A stretch of 64,000 nucleotides of DNA. Source: Thiovibrio frasassiensis (GTDB lineage Bacteria; Desulfobacterota; Desulfobulbia; Desulfobulbales; Desulfurivibrionaceae). Where the stretch lies: positions 1,827,530 to 1,891,529 of the forward strand of contig NZ_JAPHEH010000001.1 in assembly GCF_029607905.1 (NCBI RefSeq). The letters are read 5' to 3'. Shown one piece after another: positions 35,167 to 43,642 of this stretch (positions are counted from its first letter, which is position 1; the number at the start of each line of letters is the position of its first letter). The notes beneath the pieces were generated by a model that saw only the letters and a list, made by a program, of their open reading frames with translations, did not search any database and was not told the origin of the DNA. The translations under genes and the position numbers were made by a program.

Positions 35167-36588
35167 TTAGATCTCCCGATCCGCCTGTTTGAGCCGCCAG
35201 TTGAGAGCCTGCCGGGTGATGCCGAGCATTTCCGCGGCAATGGTTTGATTGCCGTTGGCCCGGTTCAGCGCCTCCAGGACCAGAAGATAGCTCGCCTCCT
35301 TGATGGAAGGGAGCTGGGGAAGATCGCTGAATGGGGTCTGGGTTTGCGGAACTTTTTTGACTTCCCCGTCCAGATGGGGTCGCCTGAGGCGAAGGTAATC
35401 CTTAAAGGAGTCCATGGACAGAGTGCGATTCTTGTGGGTGCTCACGGCGTCAAAAATCATGTTTTGCAGTTCCCGAATATTGCCGGGAAAATCATAGGTG
35501 CCCAGCAGGGAGATGAGTTCCTTGGGAAAGGCAGGTTTTTTCTTATTGAGCCGGGCTGCCCCCTCTTCGAAGAAAAGATCGACCAGCAGGGGAAGGTCAT
35601 CGAGTCTTTCCCGTAGGGGGGGAATATGGATGCGGTGGGCGTGGAGCCGGTAGTAGAGATCCTTACGAAAGGTTCCCTCTGTCTGCATCTCCTGGAGATT
35701 TTGGTGGGTGGCGAAGATCATTCGACAGTCGGTGCGTTTGGGAAGGTCCGAGCCCAAAGGCAGGTATTCCCTTTCCTGAAGAAGACGGAGCAGTTTTGTT
35801 TGCGAGAGCAGGGAGAGGTCGCCGATTTCGTCGAGAAACAGGGTGCCGCCCGTTGCCTGTTCGATGAGTCCTCGCCGGGTTTGATCGGCCCCGGTGAAAG
35901 CCCCCTTCTTGTGGCCGAACAGGGTGTCGGCGAACATGGTGTCGTCAAGACCCGCCGCGTTGAGCGGGACAAATTCGCCCTTCCGCTTGCTGAGCGCATG
36001 CAGGGCTTGGGCGATGAGCTCCTTGCCCACCCCGGTTTCCCCGGAGATCAGTACCGGTTCGCTGGTGTTGGCGATGGATTCCATGTACTGGAAGATTGAG
36101 CGCATCCCCTTATTGTGGGTGGCGATCCGGCTGAACGCCTCGGGATGATCGAGTTTGTCTTTGAGAAAATGCTCCTTGAGCAGGTCGTTTTCCTGGCGCA
36201 ATCGGCTTAAATCAACGGCCCGTTGTACCCCGGCGATGAGGCGGGTCTCCTCGCTGACCTTGGTGTAGTAATCGAAGGCCCCGAGTTTCATGCATTGCAC
36301 AGCGGTATCCACCAGATCGAGGCCGGTGATGATGATCACCGGAATCTGCGGATGTTCGCGGACGATTTCCGGCAGCAGCGTTTCCCCGGAGAGGTGGGGC
36401 ATGGTAAGGTCAAGAACGATTACCCCCACCTCCTCGCTGGCGAGAATCTCCATTACCTTGCGGCTGTCGGCGCAGCAGCGGATATTGCTTAAGCCCACGG
36501 AGCGCAGGGTTAGGCTGAAGCTGTGCAGCCAGGCCTCCTCATCATCGACCAACAGGATGGGGCTCACCGGGGAAAGCTGTTTATCCAT
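35167..36588 (-). CDS. NtrC-family sigma-54 response regulator
   Basis: 473 residues: receiver (1-125, VDDEE, phospho-acceptor Asp60, TK near 109), AAA+ with GETGVGKE (Walker A), GAFTGA and GTLFLDEIGD, and a Fis-type HTH at the end (NGNQTIAAEMLGITRQALNWRLKQA). It activates sigma-54 RNA polymerase when phosphorylated. The cognate kinase gene lies 57 bases upstream in the same direction. The nearest downstream target is the sigma-54 promoter at 35011-35026, so the pair very probably controls the rhodanese operon (inference from position). GGAG precedes ATG. Confidence 0.95.
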   Translation of the reverse strand: MDKQLSPVSPILLVDDEEAWLHSFSLTLRSVGLSNIRCCADSRKVMEILASEEVGVIVLDLTMPHLSGETLLPEIVREHPQIPVIIITGLDLVDTAVQCMKLGAFDYYTKVSEETRLIAGVQRAVDLSRLRQENDLLKEHFLKDKLDHPEAFSRIATHNKGMRSIFQYMESIANTSEPVLISGETGVGKELIAQALHALSKRKGEFVPLNAAGLDDTMFADTLFGHKKGAFTGADQTRRGLIEQATGGTLFLDEIGDLSLLSQTKLLRLLQEREYLPLGSDLPKRTDCRMIFATHQNLQEMQTEGTFRKDLYYRLHAHRIHIPPLRERLDDLPLLVDLFFEEGAARLNKKKPAFPKELISLLGTYDFPGNIRELQNMIFDAVSTHKNRTLSMDSFKDYLRLRRPHLDGEVKKVPQTQTPFSDLPQLPSIKEASYLLVLEALNRANGNQTIAAEMLGITRQALNWRLKQADREI

Positions 36589-36645
36589 GAAAAAAGCTCC
36601 TATAATTTCAGGCTGGCGCGGGGCAAAGCTGAGTCGGTGCCTAGC

Positions 36646-39027
36646 CTACCTTGCCTGAGTGATTTTGTCACCCATCTCTTCCCGCCAGGCGGGGAAGGAG
36701 AGGGTGGCGGTGGTGCCCGCCGCCGGGGATGAACTGAAGGACAGTCGCCCCTGATGTTCCTTGATGATTCCGGCCGAAACGGAGAGCCCCAGGCCGGTGC
36801 CGCCGTAAGAACGCTTGGTGGTGAAAAACGGATCTGTGATCTGGTTGATGATTTGCGGAGGAATTCCCGTGCCTTCATCGTGAACGCACACCTCTACTTC
36901 ATCGCTGTTTGCATTATAATGCGAGGTGATGGTGATGGCGCCCTCCGGGCTGGTCAGGGCTTCGCAGCTATTCTGGATCAGGTTAATCAGCACCTGTTCC
37001 AGCCGTTGTCGGTTCCCCCGGATGGGAGGCAAGTCCGGAGCAAGTTCGGTGCTGAAATTCCGGGTGGCGTTCTTGATTTTGTTGTGGTTGAGGCGTATCG
37101 CCGCCTTGGCGATCGTGTTGATCTCCACCGGTTCCATGTGGCGGGTGGTGTCCTGCCGGGCATAATCCTTGAGGTCATGGACGATATTTTTGATGCGCCT
37201 GGCGCTTTCTTCCAACTCGAGAAAAAGGCGGGGGATTTGTTCGCACATCTCGCTGTACTGAAGGCCGGCAATAAGAAAGTCGCCATTTTCCTGGTAGTAT
37301 TCATCGAGGATGGGCTTGGCGCTTTCCCAGGCCTTAAAGAGCATGGAGGTGTTCAGCATGGCGATGCTGTTGGGGTTGTTGATCTCATGGGCCACGCCGG
37401 AGATGAGCACGCCCAGCGAGATCATCTTGTCCGCCTGGACCAGTTGCTGTTGCTGGAGCTTGGTTTCGTCCTCTGCCCGCCTGCGTTCGGTGATGTCCCG
37501 GATGATCCAGATGGAGTTCCACCGGTCCTTGACCCGCGCCTCGGAGAGCGAAAGCTCAATGGGCAGTTCCGTGCCGTCCTTGCGTTTGGTGATCAGCTCG
37601 ATGGTCTCGCGGATGGGGCCGTCGCTCACCGGTTTTTCTTCCATCGCGCCCCGTTGCCCGGATTCGGAAAGGCGGGGGGAGATCAGGGTGTGGATCGGAT
37701 TGCCCAGGGCTTCGCTGGCGGAAAAACCGAAGATCTCGGCAGCGGCTTCGTTCCAGTAGGAGATATTGCCGCGGTGGTCCATCATGGCGATGGCGTCCTG
37801 GGCCGAGGCGGTGAGGTTTCTGAATTTGTCCTCGCTTTGCCGCAGGTCGGCCTCCGCCTCCTGTTGCTTGGTCCTGGTGATCGCATAATGGCGGGCCAGG
37901 GTGGTGAGCTCTTCCGCTAGATTGACCACCTCGCGGGGGCCGGTCCAGCTGAATTGCACGTTCTCCTCTCCCTTGTTTAAAATGGAGTCCAGCCCGGTGA
38001 GGATCGCATCCTTGATCCGGTCGATCTTTTTGGCCATGGCATTGGCAATGAGCGAAACGACTATGGCGATGCAGAGCACGATGCCGGCAATGTTGTAGAT
38101 CAGGGAAAGCTTCCATTCCCTGGCCGCGCTGCGGTCCACCGGAGAGCCGAGCCACAAGGGTGGAGGGAGATGATCATTGAAAATGAGCGGCAGCCAAGTA
38201 AGGCTGAGGCCGGTACTGTTCTCCCAGACAAAGGGGAGGTTCTCCGCCATCAGGGGGGCAAGAGCGGGGATGAGTCCAAGGATATTGGCGCCCGAGGCAA
38301 TGGGATGGTCAGGGTCCAGTTGCGGGAAGGAGGCGGGGGCATGGATAATGGCGCCGCTTGGGGTTGCCCAGCAGGCATTGCCATGGGTGTCGAGGAACAA
38401 AGCTGGGGAGATCTCCATGACCACCACGCCCGCTACAGCGCCATCCCTGTCGGGGATCGGGGTTGCCAGGCTGAGGAGGCTGGCCCCGGGATAGCGTTGA
38501 TCCTCGCTCAGGAGGGCATCGACCTCGGAAACCTTGAGCCTCAGCCCCTTCTGGAACAGGGGTGGAGGGGGGGGGGCATCCGCCCCTTCGGCAGTGGCTG
38601 CTTCCAGCAGGGAGTCTGCGACCGGCGGCAGTGAGTCTGCGACCGGCGGCAGGGAGCTGGTCTTGCGGCGGAGGTGGACCCGTTGCTTGCCCGAGCCATC
38701 AAATAGGCGAACCCCGAGGATCATCTTTTCTGTTTGCATCTGGCCGATAAGTAGCCCCGCCAGTCGCTGGCAATCGGCAGAATCCAAGGAGGCTGGGTCG
38801 AGGCCGGCGCTTGCCGGGGTGGCTGCGGCCTGGAGCAGGCTTTTTTTGATACATTTTACCCTGGCATTGAGGGAGACAAAGCTGCTTTCCGCTCCGGCGG
38901 CGGTCCGTTTTTTCTCCACCGTTTCATGCTGGTTGATGTGCGAGCGGAGATTGACCCCGACCAGGGTGAGGATGGGCAGGATGCCAAGGGCAAGGAGGAT
39001 GATGAAAATGATGGTCCGCAGTTTCAT
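36646..39027 (-). CDS. Membrane PAS sensor histidine kinase
   Basis: 793 residues. TM1 about 4-26, an extracytoplasmic sensor region of about 280 residues (Cache-like), TM2 about 305-330, a helical linker, one PAS (about 385-505), then HisKA with His547 in GVAHEINNPNS and HATPase with NLIQNSCEAL, DEGTGIPPQI and GGTGLGLSVS. The periplasmic part should sense an external signal. The first Met giving TM1 is used (AAGG upstream). A 21-bp tandem repeat inside the sensor duplicates LPPVADS. It forms an operon with the NtrC-type regulator that follows. Confidence 0.93.
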   Translation of the reverse strand: MKLRTIIFIILLALGILPILTLVGVNLRSHINQHETVEKKRTAAGAESSFVSLNARVKCIKKSLLQAAATPASAGLDPASLDSADCQRLAGLLIGQMQTEKMILGVRLFDGSGKQRVHLRRKTSSLPPVADSLPPVADSLLEAATAEGADAPPPPPLFQKGLRLKVSEVDALLSEDQRYPGASLLSLATPIPDRDGAVAGVVVMEISPALFLDTHGNACWATPSGAIIHAPASFPQLDPDHPIASGANILGLIPALAPLMAENLPFVWENSTGLSLTWLPLIFNDHLPPPLWLGSPVDRSAAREWKLSLIYNIAGIVLCIAIVVSLIANAMAKKIDRIKDAILTGLDSILNKGEENVQFSWTGPREVVNLAEELTTLARHYAITRTKQQEAEADLRQSEDKFRNLTASAQDAIAMMDHRGNISYWNEAAAEIFGFSASEALGNPIHTLISPRLSESGQRGAMEEKPVSDGPIRETIELITKRKDGTELPIELSLSEARVKDRWNSIWIIRDITERRRAEDETKLQQQQLVQADKMISLGVLISGVAHEINNPNSIAMLNTSMLFKAWESAKPILDEYYQENGDFLIAGLQYSEMCEQIPRLFLELEESARRIKNIVHDLKDYARQDTTRHMEPVEINTIAKAAIRLNHNKIKNATRNFSTELAPDLPPIRGNRQRLEQVLINLIQNSCEALTSPEGAITITSHYNANSDEVEVCVHDEGTGIPPQIINQITDPFFTTKRSYGGTGLGLSVSAGIIKEHQGRLSFSSSPAAGTTATLSFPAWREEMGDKITQAR
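38612..38653 (-). repeat. 21-bp in-frame tandem duplication in the sensor kinase
   Basis: Units 38612-38632 and 38633-38653 match at 20 of 21 bases and encode two copies of the heptapeptide LPPVADS in the periplasmic domain. Confidence 0.85.
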
Positions 39028-39116
39028 GGGATGCCTTGGCTGATGTTCTTGTTGCCTAAAGGACGCTGCTCTGTTTTTCTGGTGAAGTAAGAGTTCTTCA
39101 ACGGAGGGATAGTAGC

Positions 39117-39377
39117 ATGAAAGACATTTTGATTGCAATCACCGGGATGGATCTGGATTTTGCCACGGCCAGAAATATGGCCAAAATCATCGCCCAACAA
39201 GAGAATGGCGAAACCGATTGCCTCGCTTGGTTGGATGCCCGCCGCAATAGCCATTCACCTGGCAGCGCGCAGTGCGAGATCAAGGGGCGGCCGGGGTGGG
39301 AGGTGTACGGCGAGAGCCACGGCGGCAGGGTGAAGATTAGCTTTAACCTTGGGGAGTATGTTTTCATCCAAAGCTGA
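39117..39377 (+). CDS. AF1514-family protein (DUF5619-like)
   Basis: 86 residues. The pattern LDFATARNMAKIIAQQENG, AWLDARRNSHSP, CEIKGRPGWEVYGESHGGRVKISFNLGEYVFIQS is that of the small AF1514 family of anaerobic archaea and deltaproteobacteria; the function is unknown. GGAGGG lies ten bases before ATG. It stands alone, divergent from the sensor kinase and convergent with the GHL10 gene. Confidence 0.8.
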   Translation: MKDILIAITGMDLDFATARNMAKIIAQQENGETDCLAWLDARRNSHSPGSAQCEIKGRPGWEVYGESHGGRVKISFNLGEYVFIQS

Positions 39378-39381
39378 GAGG

Positions 39382-41223
39382 CTATTCCCCTGCACCCATT
39401 CTCTCGCTGAGCGCCCGGCGAAAGAGGATCCGTTTCGCCTCCCAGGGGGCTTCGCAAAACGGGATTTTTCTGCCGGGTGTGCTGCCTTGTACCCGGTAGC
39501 ACCAGAAGCCGTTGGCAACCCGCATCACCCGGCTGACGCTGTGCGGGGGCAAACGGGCAAGCTCCCGGTCCTGAGGGTTGAGCGGGTCGAGAAAGCGGGG
39601 GGCAAGCAGGCCGCCCATGCTTTTGCTGCTGTCCTGGGAGATCTCTCGGGCCACCGTGGCCAGTTCTTCCCCAGCCAACAGCCGCTGGCATCCCTTTTCG
39701 CAGAGTTTTTCCTGTTCTTGCCGGCGGGCTGGGCTGTCCAAGGGGCTGGCATAGCGGAAGATTCCCCCCAGGTCAAGGTTCTCCGGCAGAGTGATTGCCC
39801 AGGTTTTGAGCAGTTTGAGCGTTTGGGGGATGGCCTGCTCTCTGGCTTGCGCATATTCCTCTAACCGGAGGGCGAGTTTGGCTTCCAGATCTCTCGGTGG
39901 GCCAGCTCCGCCCAGCCCCTTGCGGACGATGGCCTGCAGGCTTTGCAGGTTCGGAGGCGCGAATGTGGGCGGCGCGGTGCGGAGCGGTTTCTCCCGGTCG
40001 TGTTCAGCTCTTGCCGTGTTCCGTCGGGGAGCGCGCACCGATTCCACCCAGGGTGCCGCGGTTGATTTTTTCAGGATATGTCCCAGGCTGAAGAGGGCGA
40101 CCCCGTCATAGCCGTATTCTCCGGCGATCCGCGCTTCATCGCCGAGTCCTTCCTTTCCCTTGCTTAAAGCGCCCAGCCCGGCCCAGAGGGCAACCTTGGG
40201 GGGGCGGGGAGTGTTTAGGGTAATCTCCCGGAGCTGATTGGCCACCCGGTCGCTCTCCCCGAAATAGGCCATGGGGTACAGGGCGTCAACAAGCCCTTCT
40301 CCTGCCCAGGCCTGCCATTCCTGACCGTTTTCCAGGTAGGCCCCGGAGGGTTCGGGAAAGACGGCGGCTGACAGGGAAATGGTTGTATCGCCGTGCTGGT
40401 CGAGCGCGTGGCGGACCTCTCGGAGCAGCTGCGTTACTTGCCCTGCCCGAAACTCGTTCCAGAAAAGGGCGGCCATGGTCAGGATCCGGTCTGCCGGCGG
40501 TTGTGTTCCGGCAAGCCAGGCGTTTATGGACTCGGTATTGAGGTGCTCCGGCAGCAGCCTGGGGTCAACCCCCCAGACCCGGGCAAATTTGTCGGCCAGC
40601 GCGTCGCTTTTTCCATAGCCAGCGCCGGGGTAGCGGATGAAGTCCAGATGGATCCCCGCCACCGGATAGCGGGTCAACAGTTCCTTGACCGCTTGGATAA
40701 AAAGGGCGCGGTATTCCGCGGAGGCCGGATCGGCATAGCTGCCTTCGATCCAGCCCAGCCGTTTTTCCTGTTCGGAGTAGCTGGATACCGGCCTCCCGGT
40801 GTTGTCGGTGAGGATCCACGGCTGGCTCGGGTGGCCGGGATGCTCGGCACTGTCCGGCGGGGTGGTGTCGCCCCAGAGATAATAGGTGTTGAGCCAGGCA
40901 TGGAGGGGCAGGGGTGCGCAGTCTCCGAGCAGCTGTCCGAGCGGGTCGAAATCGGCCGGGGCCTGGGCCAGGTTTTCGGCCCGGGGCGCGATTTCACTTT
41001 GGTACATGGCGTCACCCCTCCCCCGGACCTGTACCAGCAGCTGGTCAAATCCCGCTTGCTTCGCCTCGCTGCACACCGAGGCCGCCTTTTCCGGGGTGTC
41101 CAGATCGAAGCGGGTGACCCAGGCCGAGGTTTGCAGCCGTGGGGCACAGGCTGCGACCAGAAGCAGGAGGGCCAGGGATGGGAGCAGGGCGCGCGGGAAA
41201 CAGAACGGTTTTCGGCTGGGCAT
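39382..41223 (-). CDS. GHL10-family lipoprotein fused to a parvulin-like domain
   Basis: 613 residues with a lipoprotein signal (MPSRKPFCFPRALLPSLALLLLVAAC, lipid Cys26). The middle (about 35-390) is a glycoside-hydrolase-like GHL10/DUF187 TIM barrel (FDQLLVQVRGRGDAMYQSEIAPR, PVAGIHLDFIRYPG, LVDALYPMAYFGE, GYDGVALFSLGH). The C-terminal 150 residues contain SSKSMGGLLAPRFLDPLNPQDRELARLPPHSVSRVMRVANGFWCYRV, a PpiC/parvulin-like block. GHL10 proteins are thought to act on envelope polysaccharide; the fusion is unusual. The start is uncertain between Met at 41223 and 41244. Confidence 0.83.
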   Translation of the reverse strand: MPSRKPFCFPRALLPSLALLLLVAACAPRLQTSAWVTRFDLDTPEKAASVCSEAKQAGFDQLLVQVRGRGDAMYQSEIAPRAENLAQAPADFDPLGQLLGDCAPLPLHAWLNTYYLWGDTTPPDSAEHPGHPSQPWILTDNTGRPVSSYSEQEKRLGWIEGSYADPASAEYRALFIQAVKELLTRYPVAGIHLDFIRYPGAGYGKSDALADKFARVWGVDPRLLPEHLNTESINAWLAGTQPPADRILTMAALFWNEFRAGQVTQLLREVRHALDQHGDTTISLSAAVFPEPSGAYLENGQEWQAWAGEGLVDALYPMAYFGESDRVANQLREITLNTPRPPKVALWAGLGALSKGKEGLGDEARIAGEYGYDGVALFSLGHILKKSTAAPWVESVRAPRRNTARAEHDREKPLRTAPPTFAPPNLQSLQAIVRKGLGGAGPPRDLEAKLALRLEEYAQAREQAIPQTLKLLKTWAITLPENLDLGGIFRYASPLDSPARRQEQEKLCEKGCQRLLAGEELATVAREISQDSSKSMGGLLAPRFLDPLNPQDRELARLPPHSVSRVMRVANGFWCYRVQGSTPGRKIPFCEAPWEAKRILFRRALSERMGAGE

Positions 41224-41362
41224 GCGCGTTTCTCTTCTTGGCATCCTGGTTGACCTTTTGGCACCGGGATGGTACTTTGCTCGATCGTTTTTATACTCTA
41301 TGGCAAGGGCATGGTTTCTCCGTATTGTTACAGCCCAGCCTTCAGATTGCACCAGGAAAAAG

Positions 41363-42136
41363 ATGATGACCGATCAGAAAAAATTTCCCGAAGGTATGCA
41401 GCCCCTTGGCGACTCCTTGTTTCCGTTTGCCTGTCATCCCGAGGTTCCCTGTTTTACCCGCTGCTGCCGCAAGCTCACCCTTTTTCTCTACCCCTACGAT
41501 ATTATCCGTTTGAAAAAAAGGCTGGGCATCACCTCGGAGGAGTTTCTCAATACCTATGGTGGGGTGGTCCAGGGGAGCAATCCGCTTTTTCCCTCCGTTG
41601 TCATGCGGATGCGGGAGGACGAGGAAGGCAGCTGTCCTTTTCTCGACCCCGAGCGGGGCTGTCTTGTGTATGAGGATCGACCCTCCGCCTGTCGTAGCTA
41701 CCCCCTGGAGCGGGCCGTTGACCGCAACCCCGAGCGCGGCCAGCCCCGGGCTTATTATTTCATCACCAATCATTCTTATTGCCTGGGCCATAAGGAGCAG
41801 AAGGAGTGGACGGTCAAGGAATGGCTCCGCGACCAGAATCTGGTCTATTACAACGCCATGGACGACCAATGGGCCGAGATGGACACCCTTTTTGCCTCAA
41901 ACCCATGGCAGGGCGAGGGCGCGGCCGGACCCAAGCAGCAGTTGGCCTTCATGGTCTGCTACAATCTCGACCGCTTCCGGCAGTATGTGGCCGAGCATAA
42001 TATGCTCAATGTCTACCGGCTGGATAAGGCGCGCAAACGGCTGATCGAAACCGATGACGAGGCGTTGCTCACCTTCGGCTACGACTGGCTCAAGCTGGTG
42101 CTTGTTAACAAGCCCACCCTCCAGTTGAAGCGTTAG
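41363..42136 (+). CDS. YkgJ-family cysteine-cluster protein
   Basis: 257 residues. The cysteine pattern CHPEVPCFTRCCRK, then CPFLDPERGCLVYEDRPSACRSYPLE and SYCLGH, is that of the YkgJ/UPF0153 family, probably Zn or Fe-S binding. The frame is open far upstream inside the antisense of the GHL10 gene, but ATG 41363 (MMTDQ, preceded by CAGGAAAA) gives the family-like N-terminus. The role is unknown. It precedes the DUF2914 gene by 41 bases. Confidence 0.85.
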   Translation: MMTDQKKFPEGMQPLGDSLFPFACHPEVPCFTRCCRKLTLFLYPYDIIRLKKRLGITSEEFLNTYGGVVQGSNPLFPSVVMRMREDEEGSCPFLDPERGCLVYEDRPSACRSYPLERAVDRNPERGQPRAYYFITNHSYCLGHKEQKEWTVKEWLRDQNLVYYNAMDDQWAEMDTLFASNPWQGEGAAGPKQQLAFMVCYNLDRFRQYVAEHNMLNVYRLDKARKRLIETDDEALLTFGYDWLKLVLVNKPTLQLKR

Positions 42137-42177
42137 GCCCCCCCTCTCTTTCCCTTGCCTTCCTGCGGGACACCTCC

Positions 42178-43254
42178 GTGCATAGCAGACTTGCCAACCT
42201 CCGCGCCTATCTTCCCGCCCTTGCATTTTTCGGCGGTTTTCTGTGGGATGCGCTCACCATCGGCCGTTCGGTGGGGCCAACGGATCTCTGGATCCTCTCC
42301 GGCTATCTTGTCGGCGCGGCCGCCATCCTCTGGTGGCTGGGGCATCGGCATCACGCCCAAGCAATGGCCGTCTCCGAAGGCGACGCCGCTCCGGCCTCTG
42401 GTCGCTCCATCTGGTGGGAACGCGCCCCGCTCCTGCTGCTGCAGTTCCTCTTCGGGGGGCTGTTCAGCGCGCTGTTTATCCTCTACTTCAAGAGCTCCAG
42501 CCACCTGACCGCCATGCTGTGGTCCTTGGGCCTCGGCGGCTTGCTGGTTGCCAACGAATTTATTGACGACAAGTACCACCGATTCACCCTCACCTGGGCT
42601 CTGTTCGGGTTGTGTTCCATGTTGTTGTTCAACTTTGTCCTGCCTTTTATGGTCGGCAGCATCAGTATGGTCTGGTTTTATCTCAGCACCCTGGCCGGGG
42701 CCGGGCTCACCCATTGGCTGCGCAAAAATACCCGGGGCTGCCCCGGGCGGGCGGCGCCGATCTGGATCATCGCCGGGATGCTGGCTGTGGCCTATCCCCT
42801 GGATCTTATCCCGCCGGTCCCTTTGGTGAAGCGCGATATCGAGGTGGGGCGAAATTTTGCGCGTGTGGGGGATGAGTATCGTCTCACCCTGGAAAAGGCT
42901 TCCTGGTGGGTGTTCTGGCGGGAGTTGTCCGGCGAGGTCCATCTTGCCCCGGGCGAGCGGCTGTACTGTGTCTCCTCGGTCTTCGCCCCGGGCGGCTTGA
43001 GCACCCGTCTCTATCACCGCTGGGAGCATTACGAACCCATCCGCGGTTGGGTCACCGTTTCCCGCAAGGGGTTTGGCCTGTTCGGTGGCCGCAACGGCGG
43101 CTTTCGCGGCTACACCTATAAGCAGGAGGTGCCGTCCGGGCAATGGCGGGTGGCGGTGGAAACCGAGAATGGCCGCACGGTGGTTGTCCATGCCTTTACC
43201 GTGGTGACCGATGTGCCGGTTGAGCCGGAGAGCGAGACGGTGCGGGGGTTGTGA
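42178..43254 (+). CDS. DUF2914 domain membrane protein
   Basis: 358 residues from a GTG start. About seven hydrophobic helices (about 10-25, 38-55, 80-105, 112-130, 140-155, 160-180, 197-215), then a soluble DUF2914 domain of about 110 residues (RLYHRWEHYEPIRGWVTVSRKGFGLFGGRNGGFRGYTYKQEVPSGQWRVAVET). The function is unknown; DUF2914 domains recur in membrane proteins of proteobacteria. Its last 76 bases recur at 55824-55899, on the far side of the island that follows it. Confidence 0.85.
   Translation: MHSRLANLRAYLPALAFFGGFLWDALTIGRSVGPTDLWILSGYLVGAAAILWWLGHRHHAQAMAVSEGDAAPASGRSIWWERAPLLLLQFLFGGLFSALFILYFKSSSHLTAMLWSLGLGGLLVANEFIDDKYHRFTLTWALFGLCSMLLFNFVLPFMVGSISMVWFYLSTLAGAGLTHWLRKNTRGCPGRAAPIWIIAGMLAVAYPLDLIPPVPLVKRDIEVGRNFARVGDEYRLTLEKASWWVFWRELSGEVHLAPGERLYCVSSVFAPGGLSTRLYHRWEHYEPIRGWVTVSRKGFGLFGGRNGGFRGYTYKQEVPSGQWRVAVETENGRTVVVHAFTVVTDVPVEPESETVRGL
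43179..43254 (+). repeat. Left copy of the 76-bp island-flanking direct repeat
   Basis: The end of the DUF2914 gene. It matches 55824-55899 at 73 of 76 bases; two of the three differences are synonymous and the third is Val to Met. Confidence 0.9.
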
Positions 43255-43642
43255 ACCTGCTTTTTTTCCGGTCGCTACAGTTGCATCTAACAATCTCAAA
43301 TGCCATTGCCCCCTCTTGCTCTCCCAAGCACATGTAAAGACACACCTGTGAAGATCATTACGCCCACCTAACAATTTAGTGCCCCCCCCCTGCTGGCGAT
43401 ATGGTTTTGAATGGTAGCAAAATTCGCCCGCCCTACTCTTTAATCTCGACGATCATACATAGTGCTACGTATCTATTTGAAAATTCAGATAAATATTTTT
43501 CACGAATGATTTTTTGTCTTGACAATGAACTGGATTTTCCCGCATCCTAGCAAAGCTAAATCCTAACTATAAAAATACATTTGTATTCCGGATAAATTAA
43601 TATAAAGAGGGGGGTCTCTTTGTTTAACTTACGGTTTTTACG
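43255..43642. other. AT-rich left end of the island / upstream region of the TPS operon
   Basis: 388 bases, clearly more AT-rich than the flanks. It contains a nine-C homopolymer (43382-43390), a TTGACA box (43519-43524) without a convincing -10, and a short hairpin AAAGAG-GGGGGT-CTCTTT (43604-43621) just before the TpsB reading frame. No gene seen. Confidence 0.6.
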
